Below the pieces are notes generated by a model that worked only from the letters and a program-made list of their open reading frames with translations, ran no database searches and was not told where the DNA came from. This document shows, piece after piece, positions 1 through 9,495 of a stretch of DNA of 64,000 bases; within the stretch, counting starts at the first letter, position 1, and every line of letters begins with the position of its first letter. This DNA comes from Nocardia pseudobrasiliensis NBRC 108224. Lineage in GTDB: Bacteria; Actinomycetota; Actinomycetes; Mycobacteriales; Mycobacteriaceae. The stretch covers positions 1 through 64,000 of the forward strand of contig NZ_BDBS01000039.1 in NCBI RefSeq assembly GCF_001613105.1. The letters run 5' to 3'. A program made the translations under genes and the position numbers.

Positions 1-3000
1 CTGCCCGGCGGCGAACCCGCCCCGCGCCGCGCCGGGCGCGCGGGCCCGGCGCGGACCGCCCAGCAGGTGGCGATCAAACCCATCGAGCGCCCGCAGGGTT
101 CGACCTCGCGGCTGCTCAGCGCCTCGGGTTCGATCGCGATCGCGACCCTGATGAGTCGCATCACCGGATTCGGCAAGCAGTTGCTGCTGCTGACCGTGCT
201 CGGCCCGGCCATCGCGAGCGCCTTCACCGTCGCCAGCCAGATTCCGACGATGGTCGAACAGTTGGTGCTCGGCGCGGTGCTGACCGCCTTCGTGGTCCCG
301 ACGCTGGTGCGCGCGGAGAAGGAGGACATCGACGGCGGCGCCGCCTTCGTCCGGCGGCTGGTCACCATGGCGTTCACCGTTCTCGGCACCGCCGCGCTGC
401 TGTGTACGGCCGCCTCGCCGCTGTTGATCAAATACGTCTTCCTGTCCGACAGCGGCAAGGTCAGCACCGGTCTGACCACGGCATTGGCCTTCCTGCTGGT
501 ACCCGCGATCCTGTTCTACGGGATGTCCTCACTGCTGATGGCGATCCTGAACACGCACGAGATCTTCAAACCGGGCGCGTGGGCGCCGGTGCTGAACAAT
601 CTCGTGGCGCTGGCGGTCCTCGGGCTCTACGCCGTGACCCCCGGTGAGATCAGCCTGGATCCCGTGCGAATGGGGCAGCCCAAACTGCTGATCCTGGGCC
701 TGGGCATCACCACGGGCGTCTTCGTCCAGGTCGCGAGCCTGCTTCCCGCGATCCGGCGCGCCGGGATCGATCTGCGCCCGCTGTGGGGCTTCGACGAACG
801 GCTCAAGCAGTTCGGCGGCATGGGCCTCGCGGTCATCCTGTACGTGCTGATCAGCCAGGCGGGCTTCGTCTTCGGCACCCGGATCTCCTCGCACGCCGAC
901 GTCGCGGGCCCGGCGATCTATCAGAACGCCTGGCTGCTGCTGCAACTGCCGTACGGCGTCCTCGGCGTCACGCTGCTGACCGCGATCATGCCGCGGCTCA
1001 GCCGCAACGCGGCCTCCGACGACACACCCGCGGTGGTCGACGATCTGTCCGTCGCCACCCGCCTGACCATGATCGCGTTCGTGCCGGTGGTCACCTTCCT
1101 GACCATCGCCGGACCGCAGATCGGCCAGGCGCTCTACGGCTACGGCAACTTCGGCGCGGGCGACGCGGGACGCCTCGGCGAGGCGGTCAGCTGGTCGGCG
1201 TTCACGCTGATTCCCTACGCGCTCGTACTGATCCATCTGCGCGTGTTCTACGCCCGCGAGCAGGCCTGGACACCCACCTGGATCATCCTCGGCATCACCG
1301 CGGTCAAGATCGTCCTCTCGGCGCTCGCGCCCGTGCTGTTCAGCGACGATCACGTGGTAATCGCCCTCGGTGTCGCCAATGGCCTGGGCTTCGTCGCGGG
1401 TGCGATCATCGGCGGCTGGCTGCTGCATCGCAGCCTCGGCGATCTTCGTATGGCCAATGTGGGGCGCACGATCACCCGCGTGGTGCTGGCCTCGGTGGCG
1501 GGCGCCGCGGTGACGCTGATCGTCGAGCAGGTCCTGGGACTGCCCCGGCTGCACGGAGGCGTCGGCGCGATCTTCCGCGTCGGGCTGGACGCGGTGGTGA
1601 TGTTCGGCGTCGCCTTCGGTCTGATGCGCCTGGCCGGGGTTCCGGAGGTCGTCGCGATCACCGTTTCGATATCGCGGCGGCTCGGAATCACCCCGCCCGC
1701 ACCGGATCTGGGTCTCGACGGCGGCGCGGCGGCCGATATCGAAGCGACCACGGTGCTGCCGCGGCCCGAACTCGATACCCCGTACTACTACCGGTACGAC
1801 CCGTACATGGACGCGCAGACGATGGTGCTGCCGGTCATCCGGCCGGGGACGGTTGACCGCCCCGGCATGGGAGAGTTCCCGTACCCTGTTCCGCAGAGAA
1901 ATGCAAACTCCGCTATCGGCTCTCGCGAGGACGCCGATGCCGGTGTTAGCTCGGAGCCGAATTACGGCCGGACCGGCGTCGAGCCGGGTACTGTGCCGCC
2001 ATCGCGGACTTCGATTTACCAGGGCGAAGGAGGAACGAAGGTGAGCGACGACGCGGCGGGGGGCGTCCCGGCCGCCGATGCTGCCGCCGAGGCGGCAGGT
2101 TCAGTCCGCACCGACGACGTCCCGCCCGACCAGGTGCCACCGGCCGATCGCGCCGACGACACCGAGCCGGACGACGGCGACGAGCACGCGGAGCAAGCCG
2201 ATTCGGCCTCGCCCGCCGGACCGGACCGACCGGCGCGCGATCAGACCTACGACACCGGCATGCTTCCGGTCGCATCCCCGGAGATGCCGCCGATGCGGGT
2301 GGAACCGCCCAATAAGCGGACCCCGCGCGGCCCCAAGCTGATTCCGGGCGCGTCCGTGGCGGGCGGCCGGTACCGGCTGCTGGCCGGTCACGGCGGTGCG
2401 CGCGGCCTGAAGTTCTGGCAGGCCCTGGACGTGAAGCTGGACCGCGAGGTCGCGCTGACGTTCGTCGACGCCGATCAGAAGTCCACCGACAACGCCGGAC
2501 ACGACGGCCCGCAGGCCATCCTGTCCCGCACGCTGCGGCTGGGCCGAATCAACTCGCCGGGTCTGGCGCGCGTGCTCGATGTGGTGCGCGGCAGCTCGGG
2601 CGGCATCGTGGTGGCCGAATGGACACCGGGTCGATCGCTGCGCGAGATGGCCGAGACCGTCCCGTCACCGATCGGCGCGGCGCGCGCGATCCGGGCCCTG
2701 GCCGCGGCGGCCGAACTGGCCCATCGCGGCGGCGGCTCGTTATCGATCGACCATCCCGACCGGATCCGCATCAGCGCCTCCGGCGATGCCGTCCTGGCCT
2801 TCCCCGGCACGCTCTCCGACTCCGACGCGCAATCGGATGTGCGCGGCCTGGGCGCGATGCTCTATGCCCTCATCACCGCGCGCTGGCCGATCCGATCCGG
2901 CGGGGTCAGCGGTACCGCGGCGACGGTCGGCGGGCTGCGTCCGGCCGATTTCGGCGCGGACGGCACCCCGGTGGAACCGCGGCAGATCCGCCCCGAGGTC

Positions 3001-3861
3001 CCCTTCGAGATCTCCGCGGTCGCGGTGCGCTCGCTGGAGTCCAACAAGGGCGTGCGCACCGCCGCGACCGTCCAGCACGTGTTGGAACAGGCGTCCGTGG
3101 TCGACCAGAAGACCGACTTCATCCCGGTGCTGCGACTGGGCCAGCGGGCCTCCTCGGCCCCGGACGAGTCGCTGGCCGATCCCGAACTGCTGGCCGCCGA
3201 GCGCGAGCGTTCACAGCGGATGATGTGGATGCTGGTCGGCCTGGGTGTGCTCGCGGCCCTGGTGGTCGGCGTGATCATCTGGTGGGCCCTGAGCATCTTC
3301 GCGCCCAGCTCGTCCGAGGCGCCGCTGGACGAACAGCGCAAGTTGGGCCTGACCACGGCCAATGTCGCCCCGCAGGAACCGACGGCGGGTGGTTCCTCGT
3401 CGTCGGCGCCGGCGGTGGCCGGCGCCCCGGTTCCGGTGACCGGCGTCTCGGTGTTCTCGCCCGAGGGCACCCCCGACGGCACCGGCGCGGTCAATGCCGT
3501 GATCGGCGGCGACCCGGGCAAGGTCTGGCACACCGATCAGTATTTCCAGCAGTTCCCGGCACTGAAGAAGGGCGTGGGGATCCTGGCCACCCTCGGCAGC
3601 CCCAGCAAGCTGAGCAAGGTCACGATCACCTCGCCCAGTCCGGGCACGGTGGTGGAGATCCGCACCTCGCCGACCGCGTCGCCCACCCTCGATCAGACCC
3701 AGCTCGTCGGCCAGGCCACCCTGGCCGACGGCGCCACCGACATTCCCGTGCGGGCCGACCAACCGGGCCGCTACGTACTCGTCTGGATCACCGCACTGGC
3801 CAACAACGGCGGCCAGTTCCAGTCCTCGATCGCCAATATCCGGTTCGAAGCAGCGCCCTGA
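1..3861 (+). CDS. murJ: MurJ lipid II flippase fused to a C-terminal pseudokinase (5' end outside window)
   Basis: The N-terminal ~540 residues form a polytopic MviN/MurJ flippase that moves lipid II across the membrane for peptidoglycan synthesis. A low-complexity acidic linker follows. A kinase-like domain begins near residue 760 (GGRYRLLAGHGG), a single membrane helix lies near 1053-1078 (MMWMLVGLGVLAALVVG), and an extracellular domain ends the protein. The kinase-like part has no recognisable HRD or DFG catalytic motif, as in mycobacterial MviN, whose phosphorylated pseudokinase region is bound by FhaA. The frame stays open without a stop from base 1 and the GTG at 67 has no convincing ribosome-binding site, so the true start is probably upstream. 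fhaA, pknB and cwlM in this window are the known partners in mycobacteria. Confidence 0.93.
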   Translation: MPGGEPAPRRAGRAGPARTAQQVAIKPIERPQGSTSRLLSASGSIAIATLMSRITGFGKQLLLLTVLGPAIASAFTVASQIPTMVEQLVLGAVLTAFVVPTLVRAEKEDIDGGAAFVRRLVTMAFTVLGTAALLCTAASPLLIKYVFLSDSGKVSTGLTTALAFLLVPAILFYGMSSLLMAILNTHEIFKPGAWAPVLNNLVALAVLGLYAVTPGEISLDPVRMGQPKLLILGLGITTGVFVQVASLLPAIRRAGIDLRPLWGFDERLKQFGGMGLAVILYVLISQAGFVFGTRISSHADVAGPAIYQNAWLLLQLPYGVLGVTLLTAIMPRLSRNAASDDTPAVVDDLSVATRLTMIAFVPVVTFLTIAGPQIGQALYGYGNFGAGDAGRLGEAVSWSAFTLIPYALVLIHLRVFYAREQAWTPTWIILGITAVKIVLSALAPVLFSDDHVVIALGVANGLGFVAGAIIGGWLLHRSLGDLRMANVGRTITRVVLASVAGAAVTLIVEQVLGLPRLHGGVGAIFRVGLDAVVMFGVAFGLMRLAGVPEVVAITVSISRRLGITPPAPDLGLDGGAAADIEATTVLPRPELDTPYYYRYDPYMDAQTMVLPVIRPGTVDRPGMGEFPYPVPQRNANSAIGSREDADAGVSSEPNYGRTGVEPGTVPPSRTSIYQGEGGTKVSDDAAGGVPAADAAAEAAGSVRTDDVPPDQVPPADRADDTEPDDGDEHAEQADSASPAGPDRPARDQTYDTGMLPVASPEMPPMRVEPPNKRTPRGPKLIPGASVAGGRYRLLAGHGGARGLKFWQALDVKLDREVALTFVDADQKSTDNAGHDGPQAILSRTLRLGRINSPGLARVLDVVRGSSGGIVVAEWTPGRSLREMAETVPSPIGAARAIRALAAAAELAHRGGGSLSIDHPDRIRISASGDAVLAFPGTLSDSDAQSDVRGLGAMLYALITARWPIRSGGVSGTAATVGGLRPADFGADGTPVEPRQIRPEVPFEISAVAVRSLESNKGVRTAATVQHVLEQASVVDQKTDFIPVLRLGQRASSAPDESLADPELLAAERERSQRMMWMLVGLGVLAALVVGVIIWWALSIFAPSSSEAPLDEQRKLGLTTANVAPQEPTAGGSSSSAPAVAGAPVPVTGVSVFSPEGTPDGTGAVNAVIGGDPGKVWHTDQYFQQFPALKKGVGILATLGSPSKLSKVTITSPSPGTVVEIRTSPTASPTLDQTQLVGQATLADGATDIPVRADQPGRYVLVWITALANNGGQFQSSIANIRFEAAP

Positions 3862-4030
3862 TTTCCAATCAGCCTGGTTGCTAGCGATTCGTTCCAGCCG
3901 ATATGATTCACAGCGCGCTCTCAGCAGGGGAGCTTCCTGGGATCTGGTGCTTCGGTCCTGGATGACGCGAAATATGCGGCGATGTCCCAGTCATGGGCGG
4001 TGCCGCCGTGAGCGCTGATCCTAGGGGTTT

Positions 4031-4666
4031 GTGTTGTCGTTTGATGCGGCCGAGCGATCCAGTGGGGGGTCCACCGAGTCACCCACGGTCCGGCACCGCT
4101 CGTTCGAGCTGAGCGAGGCCACCGACCGGCAATTGCTCGATGCCCATACCGAGGGCAATCGGCATGCCTTCGCCGTGCTGTTCCGCCGCCACTACGACCA
4201 TCTGTGGCAGGTCGCGCTGCGCACCTCCTACACCGCCGAGGACGCCGCCGACTCCCTGCAGGATGCCCTGCTGTCGGCGCACCGCGGCGCCGCCTCGTTC
4301 CGGGGCGAGGCGGAGGTGCGCAGCTGGCTGCACCGCATCGTGGTCAACGCGTGCCTGGATCGCATCCGGCGCAACAAGTCCCGCGCGAGCGTCTCGCTGT
4401 CGGACGAGACGGTGGCCGAGCCCGCCGCCGAACGCGACGACATCGCGCATCGGGAGATCTCGATGGTGGTCGACGCCGCGTTGTTCACCCTGCCCGAGGA
4501 CCAGCGCGCCGCCCTGGTTGCGATCGACATGGAGGGGTATACGGTAGCGGAGGCGGCCCGGCTGCTCGGCGTCGCCGAGGGCACGATCAAGAGTCGGTGC
4601 GCCCGCGGCCGCAAGCGTTTACAACAGGAGCTGCGTTTCCTGCGGAACCCGGGGAACCGGATGTAA
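4031..4666 (+). CDS. sigM: ECF RNA polymerase sigma factor, SigM type
   Basis: This is a 211-residue ECF sigma factor. Region 2 covers about residues 35-115 (AFAVLFRRHYDHLWQVA and the DAADSLQDALL segment). Region 4 covers about 145-200, with a helix-turn-helix around GYTVAEAARLLGVAEGTIKS. It should bind core RNA polymerase and direct envelope or redox-related promoters. The next gene encodes a one-helix membrane protein matching the cognate anti-sigma factor RsmA, and murJ precedes it, as for Rv3910-Rv3912. The start is a GTG after a 169-base gap. The first ~30 residues are not part of the sigma domains, so the exact start is less certain. Confidence 0.9.
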   Translation: MLSFDAAERSSGGSTESPTVRHRSFELSEATDRQLLDAHTEGNRHAFAVLFRRHYDHLWQVALRTSYTAEDAADSLQDALLSAHRGAASFRGEAEVRSWLHRIVVNACLDRIRRNKSRASVSLSDETVAEPAAERDDIAHREISMVVDAALFTLPEDQRAALVAIDMEGYTVAEAARLLGVAEGTIKSRCARGRKRLQQELRFLRNPGNRM

Positions 4667-4734
4667 TCCAGATACGTCATTACTAGAGACGGACGAAAAC
4701 ACTCGTCGTCACAAGGCCCTACCCCGGAGAGGCG

Positions 4735-5631
4735 ATGGACGACAAGGGCGAAGCCACCGCACGGCGGCGCCGACCGGGGCCACGCAATGGCGAACAGGAT
4801 TCAGGAGGTGCGATGGCAGCCCGCTCGATGCCGCAACCGCCCTTCTCCACGGATCTGCTCGCCGATCTGCATGCCGACAATCTGTCTCCGGAGCTCTCCG
4901 AACAGCTGTGGCCCCAGGTCCGGCAGGATCCCCAGGCGCTGGATTTCCTCCGCGATCTGGACGACGTCCGATTCCGACTCCGCATGGCCGCCAACGATTC
5001 TCGCATCCTGCATCCGATGCCCGCCGCGGTCGGTTCCCGCCTCGATCGACTGCTCGACGAGCTGTCCCACGACGTGCCCTCGGACGAACACGTCGCGACG
5101 GTGCACCGGCTCCCGATCACCCCGACCCCGCCCGACGACGCGCCCGCGAGCACCCGGCCCATGCCGCTGGTCGAGCCGTCCGAACCGGACGCGCCGACCT
5201 CCCTCGACACCCATCGCTCCCGCCGCCTGCTGTGGCTCACGGCCGCTGCGGCGGCCGTCGCCGTGATCGCGGGCTCCGTGGTCGCCGTGGACGCCCTGCG
5301 CGGCCGCGACGGCGCCGCACCGAGGGCGCTGCCCGCGCCGACGCCCAGCATCACCCTGGACGAGGATCTGTCCACCGCGACCATCCTCAGCGCGATGGGC
5401 CGCTACGACGTGACCGGCCCGCTGTCGTCCACCGCGGTCCTGACCACCTGTGCCACCGCCGCGGTGCCCGATCGGCAGGTCCTCGGCGCGATGAATGTCA
5501 CCTATCACCACCAACCGGCCGTGCTGATCCTGCTCACCGGCCCGCGCGCCCCCAAGATCACCGCCGTGATCGTCGGAACCGGTTGCAGCGCAGGCGATCC
5601 GCAGGTGCTCGAGACACGCGATATCGGCTGA
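4735..5631 (+). CDS. rsmA: anti-sigma-M factor, single-pass membrane protein
   Basis: This 298-residue protein has a cytoplasmic part that begins around PPFSTDLLADLHADNLS, a membrane helix near residues 163-187 (LLWLTAAAAAVAVIAGSV), and an extracytoplasmic C-terminal domain with two cysteines. The layout and position directly after sigM match the M. tuberculosis anti-sigma factor Rv3912, which sequesters SigM. Two starts are possible: the ATG at 4735, preceded by GGAG, and an ATG at 4813 preceded by a strong AGGAGG four bases away, giving 272 residues. The shorter form would begin eight residues before the conserved PPxSxxLLADL segment, much like the mycobacterial protein. Confidence 0.8.
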   Translation: MDDKGEATARRRRPGPRNGEQDSGGAMAARSMPQPPFSTDLLADLHADNLSPELSEQLWPQVRQDPQALDFLRDLDDVRFRLRMAANDSRILHPMPAAVGSRLDRLLDELSHDVPSDEHVATVHRLPITPTPPDDAPASTRPMPLVEPSEPDAPTSLDTHRSRRLLWLTAAAAAVAVIAGSVVAVDALRGRDGAAPRALPAPTPSITLDEDLSTATILSAMGRYDVTGPLSSTAVLTTCATAAVPDRQVLGAMNVTYHHQPAVLILLTGPRAPKITAVIVGTGCSAGDPQVLETRDIG

Positions 5632-5662
5632 CCGGCGCAGCCGGGCCGGACCCGGAGGGGCC

Positions 5663-5689
5663 GGGAACAACAGCGTTTACCCTGTTGTT
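5663..5689 (+). promoter_or_regulatory. possible SigH/SigR-type promoter upstream of trxB
   Basis: GGGAAC at 5663-5668 is followed about 17 bases later by a GTT-containing element (TGTT at 5686-5689). This resembles the oxidative-stress sigma factor consensus GGGAA-N16-18-GTT, and the trxB/trxA pair is a known SigH target in mycobacteria. The match is visual only and the -10 choice is ambiguous because several GTT triplets lie close together. Confidence 0.35.
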
Positions 5690-5729
5690 GACTGACACGC
5701 CAGTTGACGAACCTCCTCGGAAGGGCCCC

Positions 5730-6716
5730 ATGAGTACGCCTGTTCGCGATCTGATCATCGTCGGCTCCGGCCCGGCCGGCTACACCGCCGCCGTCTACGC
5801 CGCCCGCGCCGAACTCGAGCCGCTGTTGTTCGAGGGCACCCAATTCGGCGGCGCCCTGATGACGACGACCGAGGTCGAGAACTTCCCGGGCTTCCGCGAC
5901 GGCATCATGGGCCCGGATCTCATGGAGGAGATGCGCGAGCAGGCCAAACGCTTCGGCGCGGATATTCGCACCGAGGATGTGGAGGCCATCGACCTGTCCG
6001 GTCCGATCAAATCGGTCACCGTGGGCGGGGAGATCCACCAGGCCTACGCGATCATCCTGGCCATGGGTTCGGCCGCCCGCTATCTCAACGTCCCGGGCGA
6101 ACAGCGCCTGCTGGGCCGCGGCGTGAGCGCCTGCGCGACCTGTGACGGCTTCTTCTTCAAGGGTCAGGACATCGTGGTCGTCGGCGGCGGCGATTCGGCG
6201 ATGGAGGAGGCGACCTTCCTCACCAAGTTCGCGTCGAGCGTCACCATCGTGCACCGCCGCGAGGAGTTCCGCGCCTCGCGCATCATGCTGGAGCGGGCCA
6301 AGGCCAATGAGAAGATCCGCTTCGTCACCAATGCCGAGGTCGCCGAGGTGCACGGTGAGAACAGCGTCACCAGTCTGACGCTGCGTGACACCAAGACCGG
6401 CGAGACCTCGGAACTGGCCGCGACCGGACTGTTCGTCGCCATCGGCCACGACCCGCGCAGCGAATTGGTGCGCGGCCAGGTCGATCTCGACGACGAGGGC
6501 TATGTGCAGGTGCGCGAACCGTCCACCGCGACCACGGTCGACGGCGTCTTCGCCGCGGGTGATCTGGTCGATCACACCTACCGCCAGGCGATCACCGCCG
6601 CGGGCACCGGCTGCCGCTCGGCCATCGACGCCGAACACTGGCTCGCCGCGAAGGGCGATATCACCAGCAACACCCTCGACCACGCCGGTAAGCCGGTCGA
6701 AGTCACCGCCAACTGA
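5730..6716 (+). CDS. trxB: thioredoxin reductase (NADPH, FAD flavoprotein)
   Basis: The protein has 328 residues. The N-terminal FAD-binding glycine motif is VGSGPAGYTAAVYAARA, the redox-active pair is CATC in SACATCDGFFF, and the NADPH-binding motif is VVGGGDSAMEEA. A C-terminal AAGDLVDHTYRQA segment closes the FAD site. It transfers electrons from NADPH to thioredoxin. trxA starts 17 bases after its stop, so the two are almost certainly co-transcribed. The ATG at 5730 was chosen because the family's N-terminus begins a few residues before the FAD motif. The same frame is open far upstream through the anti-sigma gene, but only as an out-of-frame shadow. Confidence 0.96.
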   Translation: MSTPVRDLIIVGSGPAGYTAAVYAARAELEPLLFEGTQFGGALMTTTEVENFPGFRDGIMGPDLMEEMREQAKRFGADIRTEDVEAIDLSGPIKSVTVGGEIHQAYAIILAMGSAARYLNVPGEQRLLGRGVSACATCDGFFFKGQDIVVVGGGDSAMEEATFLTKFASSVTIVHRREEFRASRIMLERAKANEKIRFVTNAEVAEVHGENSVTSLTLRDTKTGETSELAATGLFVAIGHDPRSELVRGQVDLDDEGYVQVREPSTATTVDGVFAAGDLVDHTYRQAITAAGTGCRSAIDAEHWLAAKGDITSNTLDHAGKPVEVTAN

Positions 6717-6733
6717 TCCACAGGAGTTCAACC

Positions 6734-7060
6734 ATGTCCGACGCCACCCTGACCGTGACCGACGCCACCTTCGCCACGGACGTATTGGCCAGCGACAAGC
6801 CGGTTCTCGTCGATTTCTGGGCGGATTGGTGCGGCCCCTGCAAGATGGTCGCGCCGGTGCTGGAGGAGATCGCCACGGCCTACAGCGACAAGCTGACGGT
6901 GGCCAAACTCGACGCGGACGCCAACCCCACCACCTCGCGCGATTACGGCGTGATGGCCCTGCCGACGATGATCTTGTTCGCCGACGGCAAGGAGGCCAAG
7001 CGGATCGTCGGCGCCAAGGGCAAGGCGGCCCTGTTGCGCGAACTCGAGGGTGTCATCTGA
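6734..7060 (+). CDS. trxA: thioredoxin
   Basis: This is a 108-residue thioredoxin with the WCGPC active site (Cys33 and Cys36) and the cis-proline segment ALPTMI. It is a cytoplasmic disulfide reductase recycled by the upstream trxB product. The start ATG is preceded by CAGGAG, and the length is typical of the family. It corresponds to TrxC (Rv3914) of M. tuberculosis by position. Confidence 0.96.
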   Translation: MSDATLTVTDATFATDVLASDKPVLVDFWADWCGPCKMVAPVLEEIATAYSDKLTVAKLDADANPTTSRDYGVMALPTMILFADGKEAKRIVGAKGKAALLRELEGVI

Positions 7061-7303
7061 CGAGCATCGGGTGAATTCTGGCCATAGTGGGGGCCGTTGG
7101 TTAAGTCTCAGCTGTAGCCTTCGGCCCCTCACCGCGCCGGGGGATGGGTAGTATTTCGGCGCCGAGTGCGATCCTGCGTACTCGACAGAATTGCCGAAAT
7201 TCGGTCCGGGTCTGAGACAATCGACCGACGCACCGGTCGTGCGAGGGTGTGAGCCGTCGCATGAGTGGGTACCCGGGTTGGCGGAAGGAAAGGGCTCTCA
7301 CGC

Positions 7304-8503
7304 ATGCACCGACTTCGTCACGGCGATACCGGTCCAGCCGTAGCTGAGGTTCGGAGCACCCTGGCAAGTCTCGGATTCCTACACATGCGCCCGAACGGAG
7401 CCGATCAGGCAGACGGGAACGGCGAGTACTGGAAAGATTCCGACGCCGTCTTCGATCATGACCTCGACTCCGCCGTGCGCGCGTTCCAGCAGCACCGCGG
7501 TCTGCTGGTCGATGGTGTCGTGGGTCCGGCCACCTATCGTGCTCTCAAGGAGGCGTCCTACCGCTTGGGCGCCCGCACCCTGATCTATCAGCTGTCGGCC
7601 CCGCTCTACGGCGACGATGTCGCCACCCTGCAGCGCCGCCTGCAGGATCTGGGCTACTACGTACACCGGGTCGACGGCTACTTCGGCCCGCACACCCACG
7701 ACGCCCTCACGGCCTTCCAGCGCGAGATCGGCCTGTCCGCGGACGGTATCTGTGGTCCGGATACGCTGCGCTCCCTGGAACAGCTGGGCGCCCGCGTCAC
7801 CGGGGGCAATCCGCACCGGATCGCGGAGGAGGAGGTCGTGCACCGGGCCGGGCCGCAGCTGACCGGTAAGCGCATCGTCATCGATCCGGGCCTGGGCGGT
7901 CCCGACAAGGGTTTCGCGGTACCCACCGAATACGGCGACGTGTACGAATCGGAGATCCTGTGGGATCTCGCGAGCCGACTCGAGGGCCGGATGGCCGCCA
8001 CCGGTATGGAGACGTTCCTGTCCCGTCCGTGGGGCGCCAATCCGACCGATGCCGAGCGCGCGGAGACCTCCAACACCTTCGACGCGGATCTGATGATCTC
8101 ACTGCGCTGCGCGACCAATCCGAGTTCGCTGGCCAGCGGCGTCGCTGGCTTCCATTTCGGCAATTCGCACGGCTCGGTCTCGATGATCGGCCAGGTGCTC
8201 GCCGGATTCATCCAGCGCGAGATCGTGGCCCGAACCTCGTTGCAGGACTGCAGGACTCACGCCCGAACCTGGGATCTGTTGCGGCTCACCAAGATGCCGA
8301 CCGTGCAGGTCGACATCGGTTATCTCACAAACGAATACGATTCGACGGTGCTGACCAATCCGCGCATGCGCGATGTGATCGCCGAGGCCATCCTGATCTC
8401 CGTGAAGCGGCTGTACCTGCTCGGTCAGGACGATCAGCCCACGGGCACATACACTTTCGCCGAACTGCTCGCCGAGGAACTCGCGGCCGCGGATCGGATG
8501 TGA
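7304..8503 (+). CDS. cwlM: CwlM, peptidoglycan-synthesis regulator with inactive amidase fold
   Basis: The 399-residue protein has two peptidoglycan-binding-type repeats (about residues 5-85 and 90-165) and an N-acetylmuramoyl-L-alanine amidase (Amidase_3) fold from about residue 185. The usual zinc histidine of DPGHGG is replaced by Leu (DPGLGG, near 193-198), and the second histidine region reads SLRCATN instead of SLHAN. Only the middle glutamate (YESEILWDL) remains, so hydrolase activity is not expected. There is no signal peptide. In mycobacteria the cytoplasmic form is phosphorylated by PknB, stimulates MurA and binds FhaA and MurJ. The ATG at 7304 follows a GGAAGGAAAGG stretch. A GTG at 7265 would add 13 residues. 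Confidence 0.9.
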   Translation: MHRLRHGDTGPAVAEVRSTLASLGFLHMRPNGADQADGNGEYWKDSDAVFDHDLDSAVRAFQQHRGLLVDGVVGPATYRALKEASYRLGARTLIYQLSAPLYGDDVATLQRRLQDLGYYVHRVDGYFGPHTHDALTAFQREIGLSADGICGPDTLRSLEQLGARVTGGNPHRIAEEEVVHRAGPQLTGKRIVIDPGLGGPDKGFAVPTEYGDVYESEILWDLASRLEGRMAATGMETFLSRPWGANPTDAERAETSNTFDADLMISLRCATNPSSLASGVAGFHFGNSHGSVSMIGQVLAGFIQREIVARTSLQDCRTHARTWDLLRLTKMPTVQVDIGYLTNEYDSTVLTNPRMRDVIAEAILISVKRLYLLGQDDQPTGTYTFAELLAEELAAADRM

Positions 8504-8515
8504 TCTCCGAAAACC

Positions 8516-8551
8516 AAGCGGGCCCGGATATTTCGTCCGGGCCCGCTTTTT
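8516..8551. terminator. intrinsic terminator between convergent cwlM and the acetyltransferase gene
   Basis: A perfect 13-base-pair stem, AAGCGGGCCCGGA at 8516-8528 paired with 8536-8548 across a 7-base loop, is followed by a T run on the plus strand. The As at 8511-8517 supply a U run for the opposite direction, so it can serve both converging genes. Confidence 0.9.
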
Positions 8552-8560
8552 CGTTCGTTC

Positions 8561-9355
8561 CTAGGGACAACCCACCCGGGTCGCGGGCGCGGTCATCGAG
8601 GCCGCCGCCAGCAACTGATCCAGCGCGCGCTCCACATCCTCTTTCCACAGATGATCGCTGTCGAGCTCGAGCCGCAGCCGCGGGAATCGCTGATGCGCCG
8701 CCACCACCTTGAAGCCGACATCCTCCAGGAAGTCGGCATCGATCATGCAGCTCTCGGGGGAGCAGGGCTCCGAACCGCGCCGCGACGCCGACCCACCGGC
8801 CGAGGGCAGCCCGAAGGCGGGCGTATCGATCCGCTCCATGAGCATCATCGAACTCACCGCCCGGGTCGGCAGCATCGTGGCCGCCGGATCCTGGCGAATT
8901 CCGAACGCCTCGATCGCCCGAACGCCACGACGCACCAGATCGGCCACCACGGCCTGAATCAGCCGGTTACCCATATCGGTGTCCTGATACGGCGATTCGG
9001 TCCGCAGCGTGGTCAGCAGCACCGCGTCCGGGCTCACCGGGGAGGTGGGGAACAGCGCGGCGCGTGGCACGGCGCTCGGCGGCGCGTACAGGGCGCAGCC
9101 GACCGGCTGATCGTGGATCGATGCGATCTGGCCGCACGAACCCCATTCGAGCATGACCGTGGACAGCCACGCTTCCTTCTCGAAGACCGGATCGCTGAAT
9201 TCCCGGGAGTCCTCGGCCACCGCGGGGTCGATCTCCCAGAACACACATCTGCGGGCGTGGGCGGGGAGTTTGTCCAACCCGCCGAGAGTAAGTGCGGTCA
9301 CGCTGGTCGACACTGCTCTGCTCAGCCTCCAGCTGTCCGATTCATCCACACTCAC
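8561..9355 (-). CDS. GNAT-type N-acetyltransferase, function unknown
   Basis: This 264-residue protein sits where M. tuberculosis has Rv3916c. The middle contains a GNAT-like core: GCALYAPPSAVPRAALFP, a strand DAVLLTTLRT, then a helix starting MGNRLIQAVVADLVRRGVRAIEAFG where acetyl-CoA would bind. N-terminal RRCVFWEIDP and C-terminal FLEDVGFKVVAAHQRFPRLRLEL also fit GNAT structure. The acceptor substrate cannot be told from the sequence. It lies downstream of parB on the same strand with a 140-base gap. The start is a GTG. Confidence 0.75.
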   Translation of the reverse strand: MSVDESDSWRLSRAVSTSVTALTLGGLDKLPAHARRCVFWEIDPAVAEDSREFSDPVFEKEAWLSTVMLEWGSCGQIASIHDQPVGCALYAPPSAVPRAALFPTSPVSPDAVLLTTLRTESPYQDTDMGNRLIQAVVADLVRRGVRAIEAFGIRQDPAATMLPTRAVSSMMLMERIDTPAFGLPSAGGSASRRGSEPCSPESCMIDADFLEDVGFKVVAAHQRFPRLRLELDSDHLWKEDVERALDQLLAAASMTAPATRVGCP

Positions 9356-9495
9356 GCCGCATCAATATCTGCTCGCCAGCAAGAATAAGCGATCAACGCG
9401 AACCGCCTCATTTCCCATCTGCTGTTCTTCAGGAACACAATCCTGGCACCGTCACAGTGACGTTTCGATGCCAGGGTGGTAGTCGTGCCTCGAAA

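Noticed and set aside
4908..5729. Thioredoxin reductase with a 274-residue N-terminal extension
   Set aside because: The extension is an out-of-frame reading of the anti-sigma factor gene; the family N-terminus is at 5730.
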